Shown one piece after another: positions 40,435 to 51,229 of a stretch of DNA of 64,000 bases. Position 1 is the stretch's first letter, and every line of letters begins with the position of its first letter. This DNA is from Atherix ibis (taxonomy: Eukaryota; Arthropoda; Insecta; Diptera; Athericidae): NCBI GenBank assembly GCA_958298945.1, contig OY282607.1, positions 78,670,868-78,734,867 of the forward strand, in the 5' to 3' direction. The notes below the pieces were generated by a model, which searched no databases, was not told the DNA's origin, and was given only the letters and a program-made list of their open reading frames with translations. Position numbers and translations under genes: made by a program.

Positions 40435-41259
40435 TCCTAATATATAGGGATGTGATAAAACAAACAACTTCTTTACGATTAACGAGCCATGGACGTTTCT
40501 GGATGATGGATTCAACCAGAAACTGTTTAATTACCGATAGTACACTTCTGATTTGATTGTTTAGTTGTTTGCTAAAAGCTCAAAAATCGCGAGAACTTTA
40601 AAATCCTACCACATCACCTTCCTCTGATGACAATGTCGTTTAAGGCGAATCATCATGCCGGAAACATAACAATTTTCACATCACATTATTGTAAAAGATC
40701 CACCTTTCATCACCAGTTAAGAATCACTACAAAAAAGGATATTTTTCCTCATATTTAATGAGCATGTCGTAGATGTTTATGCGTGGCGTCAAATAAACTT
40801 ATATCGAGCTTGCTTATGTATCTCAAGTTCATCAGATGGTCGTTAACGGTTGAATGTTTGATATGTCAATATTCCTGCAGTCGTTCGTGTCGTTTAACGC
40901 TGGTTTGACTTAATTAATACCTTAATTTTGTCGTCATCAAGCTCGATTGGTATTCCTTACCGCGCAACGTCGGAATTTCGTCAAGCGTTCTTGTAGAGCA
41001 TCGTCACCGTGAGCTTTACGTAACTTTTCTTCCCTTTACGCAAGTAAAAAATAAAATATGGCGACAATGGAAAGTTTGATCTTCCAACTTCAACTTGGAA
41101 AATCCATAAACAAATAAAAATATTTTTCTTAAATGAAGCTAAAGCTGTTAAAAAACATAACAATAACATTGTTGAGAATAACTCTTGTCCTTCCAAAAAT
41201 TAATAAGTGCCACTCCTCCTGTTACGAAAAATTCTTATAATTTTTTTCGGACAACCCAA
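40435..41259 (-). mobile_element. Cecropia-like mariner relic, 3' part missing
   Basis: Its 5' end on the minus strand is TTGGGTTGTCCGAAAAAAAT ending at 41259, with TA at 41260-41261, the terminal-repeat type of this mariner group. Decayed coding follows: GDDALQERLTKFR (about 41015-40980), a region with LTPRINIYDMLIKYEEKYPF (about 40780), LTGDERWIFYNNVM (first catalytic Asp, about 40715) and WLVNRKEVVCFITS (about 40485). The sequence stops just before the HHDNA block. Confidence 0.7.
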
Positions 41260-41980
41260 TATAATTTTCGGTCAAATAATATAGAGATGCTGTAAAATAC
41301 CTAAGTGACACAAATTTCCCCTGAAACTCTTTTAAATAAGTAAGAACCTCTCTCTCAGCTGTTTTTTACTACAGTATCCATCATTTCATTATTTCAAACA
41401 GTTTCCATCACATTTTATTTTCTAGGACCATTTTGCTAAAGTTATTCATTAGCAGTTATGTTTATTTTAAAAATAAGCTGTGCGCTAGTAATTTTGATTG
41501 ACCTCTCCCACTACTTTTGTTCATATTTGAACTTTTCGGATAAAACGAAAATTTGAACTGATATAAAAAATATTGGGGATATTTATAAAAACGCTTCACA
41601 TTTTTCTTCTGGTTGAATAAAAATTTTCCAATTTTATTTACGGATCTCAAAATTTTGTTATTCACTTATATTTTAGTGATTCTATTTAAATTTTTCCATA
41701 AATTTACCTAGAGAAACTGGTTTGGATATTATAATACTTTCCATTAGTTGATAATAATATTCAACAACTACAATATCTTTTAATCAAACAAAAATCATTA
41801 AAAATATATTTTTTGTAGTCTGTAATTTCTCCAATTTTATTTTTATTTTAAATTCAATAAATTCTAAAGTAATAAATCAATATTTACAATATTATCCACA
41901 TTAATATTATAAAAATACTTAATTCAATTATTCACATTTTTTTTTAAATTTCCTGTTTAAATTTACACAATAAACTGCTA
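41260..41980. other. AT-rich DNA downstream of Ercc1
   Basis: Includes the presumed Ercc1 3' UTR with a minus-strand AATAAA at about 41836-41846. Nothing else seen. Confidence 0.6.
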
Positions 41981-43021
41981 TTACATAATAAAAGGGTCAT
42001 TCAATGCTTTGTGAAGTATTGTGGCTTTTCTTGAACCTATTCCAGTACATTCAGACAACTCTTCTGGTGTAGCCTTAACAATATTACCCAAATTTTTGAA
42101 ACGTTTTATCAACTCTAAAGCATCCGTTTTATTTATAGGTTTGATTGTACTAAGGGCAGATACTACCTAAAATGGAATAAAATATCAATAAAAGTACATT
42201 TATGATTATGAACCATGTAGGTACCCTTGATTGAAAATCACCATCAAGTCGTTCCATGATTGATTCTGGTGTTTTATTTTCTAATAATTTATAATTTTCT
42301 ATCATTTTTCCGGCTTCGTCTGAATTCCATGCTAACATTAACGTCATTTTAGTAAGAAAAGCAACACGTGTTATATGTCTCAATGGCCTCGATGAATCCT
42401 AAAAGTTATTCCCTCTAATTGTTCAATATAATTTTATTTTGCTTACATGGAAGTTGCAATTACCTGAACATCGACTTGAACTAGCAAAACCCGCAATTCA
42501 TATTGATTGCCTATTTGTTTTATTCGTTGGCAAATGTAATCGGGATTCAAACTGTGATAGCGTAAGGACAAGAATAGGACACATGCAGTTCGACCAACAA
42601 CATAGTCCGGAGTAATTTCGCTGAACTCATATGGCACTTTTGTAATTGCCTTTAGAGCTGGATTACCACGTTGGCGCGGATTTACTAAAATATTATATGA
42701 AGTTTTTCCAGTCTTTTTAATTGCTCCAGTGGGAATCGAAGGATCACTTCGGAAACCGACTTTCTCAGGAAAAGGCTTTACTTCTTTTGGCGGTTGTTCA
42801 TTAGTAGATTTTCTTTTTTCAGCTTTTTTCGCTTCAGCGGAATCTTCTTTTGCAACTGCAACCGTATTTTTCTGGGTCCCAGTAGGATACGGGAATGTAC
42901 TCGTACTTGCAACCGGAGTCTCGCAATCGGTATTAGATTTACTCTCTCCTATACTACTTGTTGAAGGAATATCAATATTTGCAAGAACATCATCAAAAGA
43001 ATCATCTGAATCACCATCCAT
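41981..43021 (-). CDS. Ercc1: DNA excision repair protein ERCC-1
   Basis: Three exons: 43021-42464 (186 codons), 42398-42225 (58 codons) and 42166-41981 (61 codons plus stop). Both introns (65 and 58 nt) are phase 0 and GT-AG; the second donor, GTACCT, is weak. The 305-aa product is about the length of human ERCC1. Residues 1-105 are acidic, Ser/Thr-rich and probably disordered. The central nuclease-like fold begins at ILVNPRQRGNP (about 111) and includes VPYEFSEITPDYV, LFLSLRYHSLNPDYI and LRVLLVQVDV. The C-terminal part, with KPINKTDA and then ELSECTGIGSRKA, is the tandem helix-hairpin-helix domain that binds XPF. In the family ERCC1 is catalytically silent and targets the XPF nuclease to nucleotide-excision and interstrand-crosslink repair sites in the nucleus. 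The start is the first ATG, opening an uninterrupted frame after stops. A minus-strand AATAAA lies at about 41836-41846. No frame damage is seen. Confidence 0.95.
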
Positions 43022-45959
43022 TTTTTACAGTTTTTATTCAAAAACTACCTTTGCACCTAAAAGTTCTATCCGAAGCACAAAAAATAACAAACTATTGAAC
43101 TGTCAACTTATGTACACAATTTTTGAATTGAAGTTTGCTGCAATGGATTGATTTTATAGAGGCTGACATATAAAACATCGAACCCATTTACAATATTTCG
43201 ACTTTAAATTTTTTATATTTTTTTTAGAAAAACATAGAATTAATTAATTATATTTTGAAGAAAAACACATAATTTATAATAAAATATCATTTTTAGATTA
43301 ACATTAAGGCGACACATGAAATCATTTAAATTCTAAAACGGTGTTCAGACTATTCGTACATAACCGAGAAAAATAGCAAACATCGCAATTATTCTTAGCG
43401 ATGTACGTTAGTTTTTATAAAATGCTAATATATTATAGAAAAATTTATGTATTTTCCATGTTTCTCATTAATTTCAAAATATTTTGTTATATTTCAACTT
43501 ATACAAATATTTAAAATTAAATTTATATATTAATCCGTACAAAATATAATCAATGTTAATAAAACTAAATCTATTTTATAATAATTTATTTTTGAAAATC
43601 ATTTTCTTAAAAAAATCATAAATTTTTAGAATGTTAATTATATTTAAATAATTAGAATAAATTTTATATACGAGTATACTTACTCATAGTCAAATTTAAT
43701 AATATTCGTATACCATTTATTTTTTATTTTTTAAGTATTTAAATGTGTATAACTTTTTACCAAACTTTAAAAAAAATGAGGTGTTGAAATTTTTTTTAAA
43801 AAAAAAAATGCTTTTATTAATGTTTATATTTAAAAGTTGTATTTTTAGTTGGTTTAATTAGATCAAGTTTCTTATCAACAATATTATTCGATACTTTCTA
43901 GAGGGATTTATGGTATTTTTAGTATTTAACTTTCATAATAACTGTTTGTTTGTAAATGCAATCAAACATTCTATAATCGCTATTTATTTATTATTTTATT
44001 TTTGAAAACTGGAGATAAATATTTTGAAAAGTAAATGTATCAAAATTAAATGTCAATAATGATAAGTATTTAACGGTCCTTTGTGGTATAATTAATCTGG
44101 TGCCAAATCAGAATATCCAGAATATCCAATGAAAAGGTGCAATTCACCTCCACTTTTCGTAATGCATTTTGTGACTGTTTAATAAGATTTTAAAGAGAAA
44201 GTAAAAAGAAAGGATCAGAAATGATACAAAAAGTCTTTATTATCATTTTTATTTTATTAATTCGAGAAGAACCGGATCAATGAACTGTTAAGAAATATAA
44301 ACATGAACGGTAGTAACTACTTGCAGAAATATATGTTCTGAGTTGGTGTCAAGTTCTCTCCTTTCATTACCTCATTTTTAATTTGCATTCGACTAATTGA
44401 GTTTAGAAGAACATTTCATGTTTAATAAATATTTCGTTTTGTAATTTTATTATTTCAATCTGGTTTTCTGATGCAAATACGATGCAAATGTTGTCTGGTT
44501 AACTTTCAGTAATGATGAAAACTGTCGAATTATTTTATCGTAAAAACTGGCGATGGAGTTTTAAGCATACATTGATTCCACATCAAAGTAGCGAACCATC
44601 TACCGTCTGAATAACAACGGCAACTGCAGGTGAGAGTTTGGAAAAAAGACAAAATTCCAATCATCGGTTTGGTTGCAAATAAAATTTACCTTTGCACATT
44701 TGAAATGAGATCAATTTTATTTAGTAAAATGACTTATTTGGATCATATGGTTTCGAGTGGTTGTAATACATGTACTGGAGGGATACGAGGGAGAAGCACT
44801 AAATGCAAAGCAATGCAACTACATGCGGTCAGGAGTCTATGTACTCAGTGCACGATGAATGGAGACAAGTGCGGAAAAACGAATAATGCATAAAATTATT
44901 TTCATTTTACCAGATTGTGTTTACTGTTTACCTTTCGTTTTATTTATTTTATTTTGACCGTCTCAAATTTTTTGAATAAAAAAAAGCTTCTTTTAGTAGC
45001 GCCATATTCAGTGAGGTCATTAGGATCAAGATGCGTTTAGCCGAGGTCATTTAACTTTTTCAAACAATTTTCGTACTCACTCACTATTATTGTGATTAAA
45101 TAATATTATTTTAATAGTGAAATTGTTTTTGTTCACACTACAGTTTTATTTTAAAGTTGCTGATAGTCTTAACAAAAAAGTCTCTGTGTGCCCATAAATT
45201 TGTAACAAATATCTTAATAAAATTTGATTTATTCGAACATTTTAAGGAAATTTTACAATTTGAATGTATAAAAATAATTCAAAATTCTATTAAAAAAATA
45301 TAATAATTATTAAAAAATTATATTTAAAAAAAATTCTTTCTATTCAATATTTTCCGTTGTTCGCTTGGTATTTTGTGTGCCTTATTTAAATTTAGTACTT
45401 TATAGTACCTTGATTTGGCATGACAGTTGTTAAATAACTTTTCTTATAATCTGCTAAATTTGAAGTTATAGGATGTATTTTTCTTGCTATTGAAATTTGT
45501 TACTGATTAATCGAAATATAAAGTTTAGATTATAAAACTGGGAAGACCCTTTTCTCAAATAATTTGATTCATGTCGCCATGAATATACGTACACCTGGTG
45601 GCGATAAATCGAACAAGTTATATATTTATATGTTGAATGTTTTATGTCAATATGACTTTTACTGAAATCTACACTAGTGTAATTAATTAATTTTTATTAT
45701 TTCAATAAAAACTGTAATTTATTTTTAAATAATAAAAACCGAACGCAGAGCAAATTTAGGCTTTGTTTAAATTTTTAATTTTGACAGATACTGGAAAGTT
45801 CAATTTCAGATAGGTTTTTAATTAAATATGTAATGTAGTTTTACTCAAAAAAGTATAAATTTATAAATTTTCAAAAAAAGTTTTTTTTTTATAAAATAAC
45901 TAAAAAATAAATTAATTATATAAAATAATAAAGTGTTTTGTCAGAAGAGTGTGCGTTCT
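43022..45959. other. AT-rich intergenic DNA upstream of Ercc1
   Basis: The Ercc1 promoter should lie in the first few hundred bases, but no core motif stands out. A less AT-rich patch at 44510-44890 holds an 87-codon frame with several cysteines (CNTCTGG ... CTQCTMNGDKC) and no recognised family. Confidence 0.5.
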
Positions 45960-46084
45960 TACGAATGGATTTTGGAAATAAGTGGATATAATTGTTGTGT
46001 TAAGGCTTTTCCAATATTTCTACGAAGTTATTCATTTTATAATTCGGAAAGTATAGCTCTGTCATTTGACGATTCTCAAATATA

Positions 46085-47299
46085 CGAGGGTCGTTCAATA
46101 AGTCCTTAGAAAAAGATGAAAAAAAACTGTTTTTTAAAAAAAATAATTTATTTTTCAACATAATCTCCTTTTAGCTCAACATAACACTTTTCCAACCGTT
46201 TTTCCAAAATTTTTATCCCGTCCAAAAAATAGGATTTCGGAAGTTCTGCAAAATACTCATCCGTTTGAGCAATGACGTCCTCGTTGGAAGTGAACCGTCG
46301 TCCGCCAAGCCATTTCTTCAGATTGGGGAAAATAAAATAGTCACTCGGGGCCAAATCTGGTGAATAAGCGGGATGCTGCAACAATTCCATTCTCAATTCC
46401 ACAATTTTGGCCATGGAAACAGCACAGGTGTGCACACGCGCATTGTCCTGATGCAAGAGGATTTTTTTCTTCTTCAGATGGGGGCGTTTCTCTCTGATTT
46501 CCTCGCTCAACCGTTGCAAAAACGACGCGTAATACGCTCCTGTTATTGTTTTTCCTTTTTCCAAGTAGTCGATAAAAATGATACCTTGCGAATCCCAAAA
46601 GACCGTGGCCATCACCTTGAAAATTCACTGTGATGACTGTCTCTTCGTTTCTGGAGTGTAGTAGTGTATCCAGGTTTCGCCCACAGTGACATATCGACGA
46701 AGGAATTCGGCAGGATTGCGATGAAAGAGTGCCAACGTAGCCTCAGAGTCCACTACACGATTGCGCTTATTCTCCTCTCAGAGCAAACCCATCTTGCCGA
46801 AATTTTTTTCACAGACAATTTTTCATGCAAAATTGAAGCGACTGTACCTTGTGATATGCCCGTGGCCTCAACTAATTCGCGCACTTTAATTCGCCGATCG
46901 TTCAAAATCAGATCGTGGATTTTGTCGATGATTTCAGGAGTAGACACCTCAACTGGGCGTGCTGAACGATGTTCATCTTTTGTGGATGAACGGCCACGTT
47001 TAAATTCATTCACCCAATTGTAAACCATCGCAAACACAGGTGCAGATGTGCCATGAGCTGCATCCAACTCGGCTTTGATTTCTTTCGGGCTTAAGCCTTT
47101 CAAATGGAGATGTTTGATGACAGCCCTAAACTCGCTTTTTTCCATTGTTACGCACAAATAAATGTCATTAACTTTAATCGACGATAGAAATTGACTTACG
47201 CTATGGATCGAGCTGAAATTTTGACAGCTTTCCTGTCGATAATGTTACTTACCGGCACTTTCTTCTTGGATTTTCTAAGGACTTATTGAACGACCCTCG
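46085..47299 (-). mobile_element. Irritans-like mariner, both ends present, defective
   Basis: The 1215-bp element has about 29-bp terminal inverted repeats beginning CGAGGGTCGTTCAATAAGTC at 46085 and its complement ending at 47299. TA precedes the left end; the right flank is TT, probably a mutated TA. It sits within the 5' region of a family A relic, whose sequence at about 46029-46084 matches 51254-51310. The transposase reading runs from 47145 (MEKSEFRAVIKHLHLKGLSP) to 46148 on the minus strand. Confidence 0.92.
46148..47145 (-). pseudogene. Irritans-like mariner transposase pseudogene
   Basis: The DNA-binding half is open from 47145 to 46753 (MEKSEFRAVIKHLHLKGLSP ... HEKLSVKKISARWVC). 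A frameshift follows, and then in another frame RNPAEFLRRYVTVGETWIHY. The first catalytic Asp of the family (in the usual DETW block) is Gly here. A stop and a short deletion precede MATVFWDSQGIIFIDYLEKG. The second half is an intact 155-codon frame with ILLHQDNARVHT (second Asp) and HPAYSPDLAPSDYF (third Asp), ending in GDYVEK at 46148. The long open C-terminal half suggests fairly recent decay. Confidence 0.92.
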
Positions 47300-48070
47300 T
47301 TTTAGGATAAAGTTGTAAAAATCGTTATAGAAATTATTTGCTTCTGCGTTGTTATTAAAAATAAACTAATTTATAAATAAAGAGTATAGAATTTTTCAGC
47401 ATAGGCAATTATGAAAATTAAAAATCTATTTATTTGGAGAGAAGTTTTAAGCACAATCTACTCAAAAGTAATGCAGTCAAAAAAATTTTAAAAATTACTT
47501 TAAGTTCGTATATATTGTCAAAAATATTTTAAAAATTACTTTGACAAGCTGTCAACCCTATATGCCAATTAAAATGTCATGTATTTAGTTTAAGGTTTGC
47601 CATTTTGCATTATGGAACGTTTAAGTATCAAACCATGCAGTAAAGTTGTGTTACATATTTATAAATGTAATGATTCTGATGTAGCTTCGTTTTGTGCTTT
47701 AAGAGCCGTTTATGTTTATTAGTGATAAGGCTCATTTATGGCTCAGTAACCAGAATTCCTGTAAATAAGGTTCTTGAAAACTCTCAAGTGACTATGGAGA
47801 AGCGATTGTATCTGCGAAAAGTGACATTTTAGTCTAAAGGTGTTATTTTCCGGCATTTTCTTGAAAAAATAATAAGAAGAGATCATGTTAGCTATAGCCA
47901 TATAATAACCGGCTTTTTTTTATATCGAACTTAAAGATTTTAATCTGGGTCCATATATGGTTTGAACGAAGCACGCAGCACAACAAATTTTGGTTTTACT
48001 GCGCCACAAGTTGTCAAGAAGTGTAATTTCAAGACTTGATGATGTTAAATTTCTAATAAAATATTAGAAT

Positions 48071-49274
48071 AAATATGAAAATTATTAAAAATTTTATCAC
48101 CAAAATTGTGGGTTTACGGAGACTTTTCTGTATGACTGTACATGCGTACTTAAATGTTAAAAAGAAAACCAAAAAATAATAACAAATCAACGTATAACTG
48201 TTAAGGATCAGAGAAATATCTTTAAATACAAAAGCTTTTTCACATATACAAATCCACACAACCGAGATTACATTGAATGGTTTTACCAACGGATGGATCA
48301 CTTACGAATAGATGGTGTTATTGCTCGTATAGTACGAGTATAATGTGTAGTGTAGTGTTGTAGGTAGCTATAATGTGTTATTTTAAACAAGATTCACAGT
48401 TTTACCTTGCTTTTACTCACCTTGCGATTTGATTTATTTTTTTCTGCTTAAACATTTAACTACCAAGCATTCAATTTATTTTGCAAAAAGATATTGTGTG
48501 TACGTAGAGTTTTTGTGTGCGTTTACTTGCATTATGCACTCCCCACCCGTAGTATGCCACTCCACCTTTCGTCATTTATTTTGTTCGTAACTCTCTTCGA
48601 AGCAATATAAAATATTTCATTCAATCTAAATACATTGACCTAACCCCTCTCCCCCAGTTAACTCTACAGCAATGTCATTTATGGTTCAACTTTCATATTT
48701 TAAATACAAAAAAAACACACTCGGCCGATTCAGAGCAGAGTGTTCAGGTGAATTTGAATCCGCATGTGGGATGGATTGGATGTTCGCTAAAATCAAACTG
48801 TGACTTCATATTTTTTACGCACACGTATACGATATGTCTCATTTTACCTCAATGAAAGATTATTCGTTCTAAATGAAGAAATGATTCCAAAATGTGAGAG
48901 TATAGTGTTTTTTACCATGTTTCTAGTTCCATTTAAGGTAAATAATATTTTATAGAAAATTATGCGTGGGCTTTCAAAAAGATTTGGTTTTTATATTTCA
49001 TTAATATTGATACGAACTCTAGAAACGGTTGGACATTGTGGTTTATCATGTGTATTGGACTCTCTGTTTAAGAGGGAATCCCCACCATCGAATAGTCTTC
49101 TTCTATTCCACTCTACGATTAGATATACAGGTGTAAATAGTCCAACAATAACTAACTATTCGATCTACCTACTTAGTTTAGTGGCAGCACCACGAAATTG
49201 ACTTGTTTTTCTGATAAAACGTAAATCTTTGCGAAATCTTTTAATTTCAAGTACAAAATTATCAAATTTTCAAA
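48071..49274. other. Intergenic DNA upstream of the small secreted-peptide gene
   Basis: 48520-48790 is less AT-rich and could include the gene's promoter. No TATA box or initiator could be assigned with confidence. Confidence 0.5.
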
Positions 49275-49752
49275 ATGAACAAAACCACAACAATACTAAT
49301 AATTGTTAGCAGTGTTTTGTGCATTGCACTAGCATCACCGATGCTATACAAAAGAAACGAACACGATAAATACGAACCAGGTAAACTGATTAAGATTAAA
49401 TTAAAAAGAAATTAAAAAAATAGTGTTATTTATTTAATTGGTTTTTTGGTTTTATTTTCATCGAAAGATTTAGTTCCGGTGTCATCAACTGTTATACCTT
49501 TGACCGTTTATGAGGTTAGCTATGGACTAGGTGGAAAGCCAAGTGAAGAGTATAAAGAAGCTTATCTAAAAAAATTACGCAAAAAAGTTAAACATGACGA
49601 AGATGAAGATCCAGATACATTGATAACAAGTCAGTATTAAATAAACTTTTATTTTTTGCTTTTTTAATTTTTCCAAATTTTTCTTTATTACAGTTAAAAA
49701 GAAGTATCACGATACGGAAAAATTAAAGGAAAGTGTCGTTAAAGGAGTTTAA
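49275..49752 (+). CDS. Small secreted charged peptide, unknown function
   Basis: Three exons inferred by me: 49275-49380, 49468-49629 and 49694-49752. They total 327 nt and encode 108 aa. Donors are G|GTAAAC and A|GTCAGT; acceptors are CGAAAG and TTACAG; phases are 1 and 1. Residues 1-21 form a typical signal peptide (hydrophobic ILIIVSSVLCIALA, then Ser), so the product is probably secreted. The mature part of about 87 residues has no cysteines. It has a hydrophobic stretch VIPLTVYEVSYGLGG, a basic run LKKLRKKVK, an acidic run DEDEDPD, and a lysine-rich end. I do not recognise a family. The whole is consistent with a fast-evolving extracellular peptide or prohormone, but that is only a guess. 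If intron 2 is retained the frame ends after LITSQY. AATAAA sites lie inside intron 2 (49640) and downstream (50045). The gene rests on coherent exon structure and signal peptide, not on homology. Confidence 0.65.
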
Positions 49753-50411
49753 TTGCGCAATTATTTTTTATTTATAAATAATTTTTTTTTTATAAATTTT
49801 ACAACAATAACATTACTAGTAATTTGAAGGACAAATTATATTTATTTATTGTAATATATACCCGCACACAGAATTAACCAAAAAAAAAAAACAAATATTT
49901 TGTAATCACAGCCAAAAATCTTGTTATTATTATTGCCTACAAAAGGGATGGTATTTGTTTTTAGTTTCTGTTTTGTTTTAGATTATGTTCTTGTTACTAA
50001 TACAGAGTTTATTTAATATATAATCTATATATATTCATGGATATAATAAAATGAATTTATATTTATAAAAATTAAAATGTTTTATTTGTTGTTGTTTTAA
50101 CTTCTATTATAATATGAATAAAATTTAATATAAATTCGAGTGGGTGTTGAGTTCGTAGTTATTAAAGATATGTACTCGTACATACTATGTGGAATTAATG
50201 AATAATTAATAAAAACTGAAATAAGATAATTTATCTATAAAAATCAAATAATTTATGTATGAACAAAAATAAATGGAGTTTTAGAGACCACAGGAAAATG
50301 TTTGCTTTATTTTAATGTTTACATCAAGAAACTCCAACTATGCTGCGTGAGTAACTAATATGTGTAAGAGATGCTTTTGGGTGTTTTTGAAGCCAACTCT
50401 GCATTTACAGA
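49753..50411. other. 3' flank of the small secreted-peptide gene
   Basis: Presumed 3' UTR to about 50070, then AT-rich spacer up to the family B element at 50412. Confidence 0.55.
50045..50050 (+). terminator. Candidate polyadenylation signal of the small secreted-peptide gene
   Basis: A canonical AATAAA about 290 nt after the stop codon at 49752, on the coding strand. An earlier AATAAA at 49640-49645 lies within intron 2. AATAAA is frequent in DNA this AT-rich, so the assignment is by position only. Confidence 0.3.
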
Positions 50412-51216
50412 CGAGATCTGTTCAAAAAGTACCGCGAATTGTGTGGTTTTTTTTAAAAAAATTATAAATTTATTCATGAATATCTATTTTGTCCCCTTCA
50501 AAGTAATCCCCACCAGATATTATACACTTGTGCCAACGTTTTTTCCAATCCTTGAAGAACTTCAAAAAATAATTTTTTGTGATTTTGTTCAGCTCCTCCT
50601 TCGATGCCATCTTTATCTCCTCAATCGAAGCGTAGCGTCATCCTTTCATGGGTTTCTTCAGTTTCGGGAACAAGAAAAAGTCACAGGGTGCCAGATCTGA
50701 AAATTAACAAAAAAAAATTCGCGCACAAGCAACAATGCGTGAGCAGGGGCGTTATCATGGTGCAAAAGCCAATTTTTTTTCTTCCACAAATCCGGGCGTT
50801 TCTGGTGGATTGCTTCGTGCAACTTGCGCATAACTTGCAGGTAATATTCCTTATTGACCGTTCTACCCTGTGGCAAGAACTTATGATGCACCACGCCCCT
50901 GCAATCGTCTGTTATTGATGTGCTCGGGCGTCCGGCACACTTTTTGTCGTTCACATCTTCTCGGCTCTCAGAACATTTTGTACCATCTATAAACGTTGCT
51001 TCGGTCCAAGGTAGCTTCACCATATGCCACAGTCAATATTGGGAATGCGTCCGCGCAATTATTTTTGTCAAAAATTAACTGAACATTCAAAATGGCCGAA
51101 CTTGTCGGCATAAGTGAGAGACATGAGTAACAACATAACGCCACAAAAAAATCGAAAATCAAATATACATAGCCCGCGAAAATTTAAAATTTCCGATACT
51201 TTTTGAACAGAATTCG
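50412..51216 (-). mobile_element. SETMAR-like mariner (family B), internally deleted with both ends
   Basis: The about 805-bp element has terminal repeats CGAGATCTGTTCAAAAAGTA (left) and the complement of CGAATTCTGTTCAAAAAGTA (right), followed by TA at 51217-51218. The minus strand encodes LDRSNVYRWYKMF and SESREDVNDKKCAGRPSTS, then after a deletion CRGVVHHKFLPQGRTVNKEY, NWLLHHDNAPAHA, and in broken frames the KELNKI and NVGTSVYNIW end. Its deletion differs from that in the copy at 12785-13514. Confidence 0.88.
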
Positions 51217-51229
51217 TATTTTCGGTTTT

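Larger units (their letters stand above)
45960..48070 (+). mobile_element. Family A ITm transposon relic, split by an irritans-like mariner
   Basis: The left piece (about 45960-46084) resembles the 5' end of the family A copy at 51230. The right piece resumes after 47299. GTTTGCCATTTTGCATTATG leads to a start-like ATGGAACGTTTAAGTATCAA at 47611, as at 19177 and 51359. Decayed coding follows: FISDKAHLWL (about 47717, DEAHF block), GEAIVSAKS, and the IGPYFF-like and GHMI-like blocks in broken frames, fading near 48060. A 26-bp unit is repeated at 47476-47501 and 47517-47542. No intact frame remains. Confidence 0.6.

Noticed and set aside
42729..43151. 140-codon plus-strand open frame
   Set aside because: Antisense of Ercc1 exon 1, which has a clear homologous protein on the minus strand.
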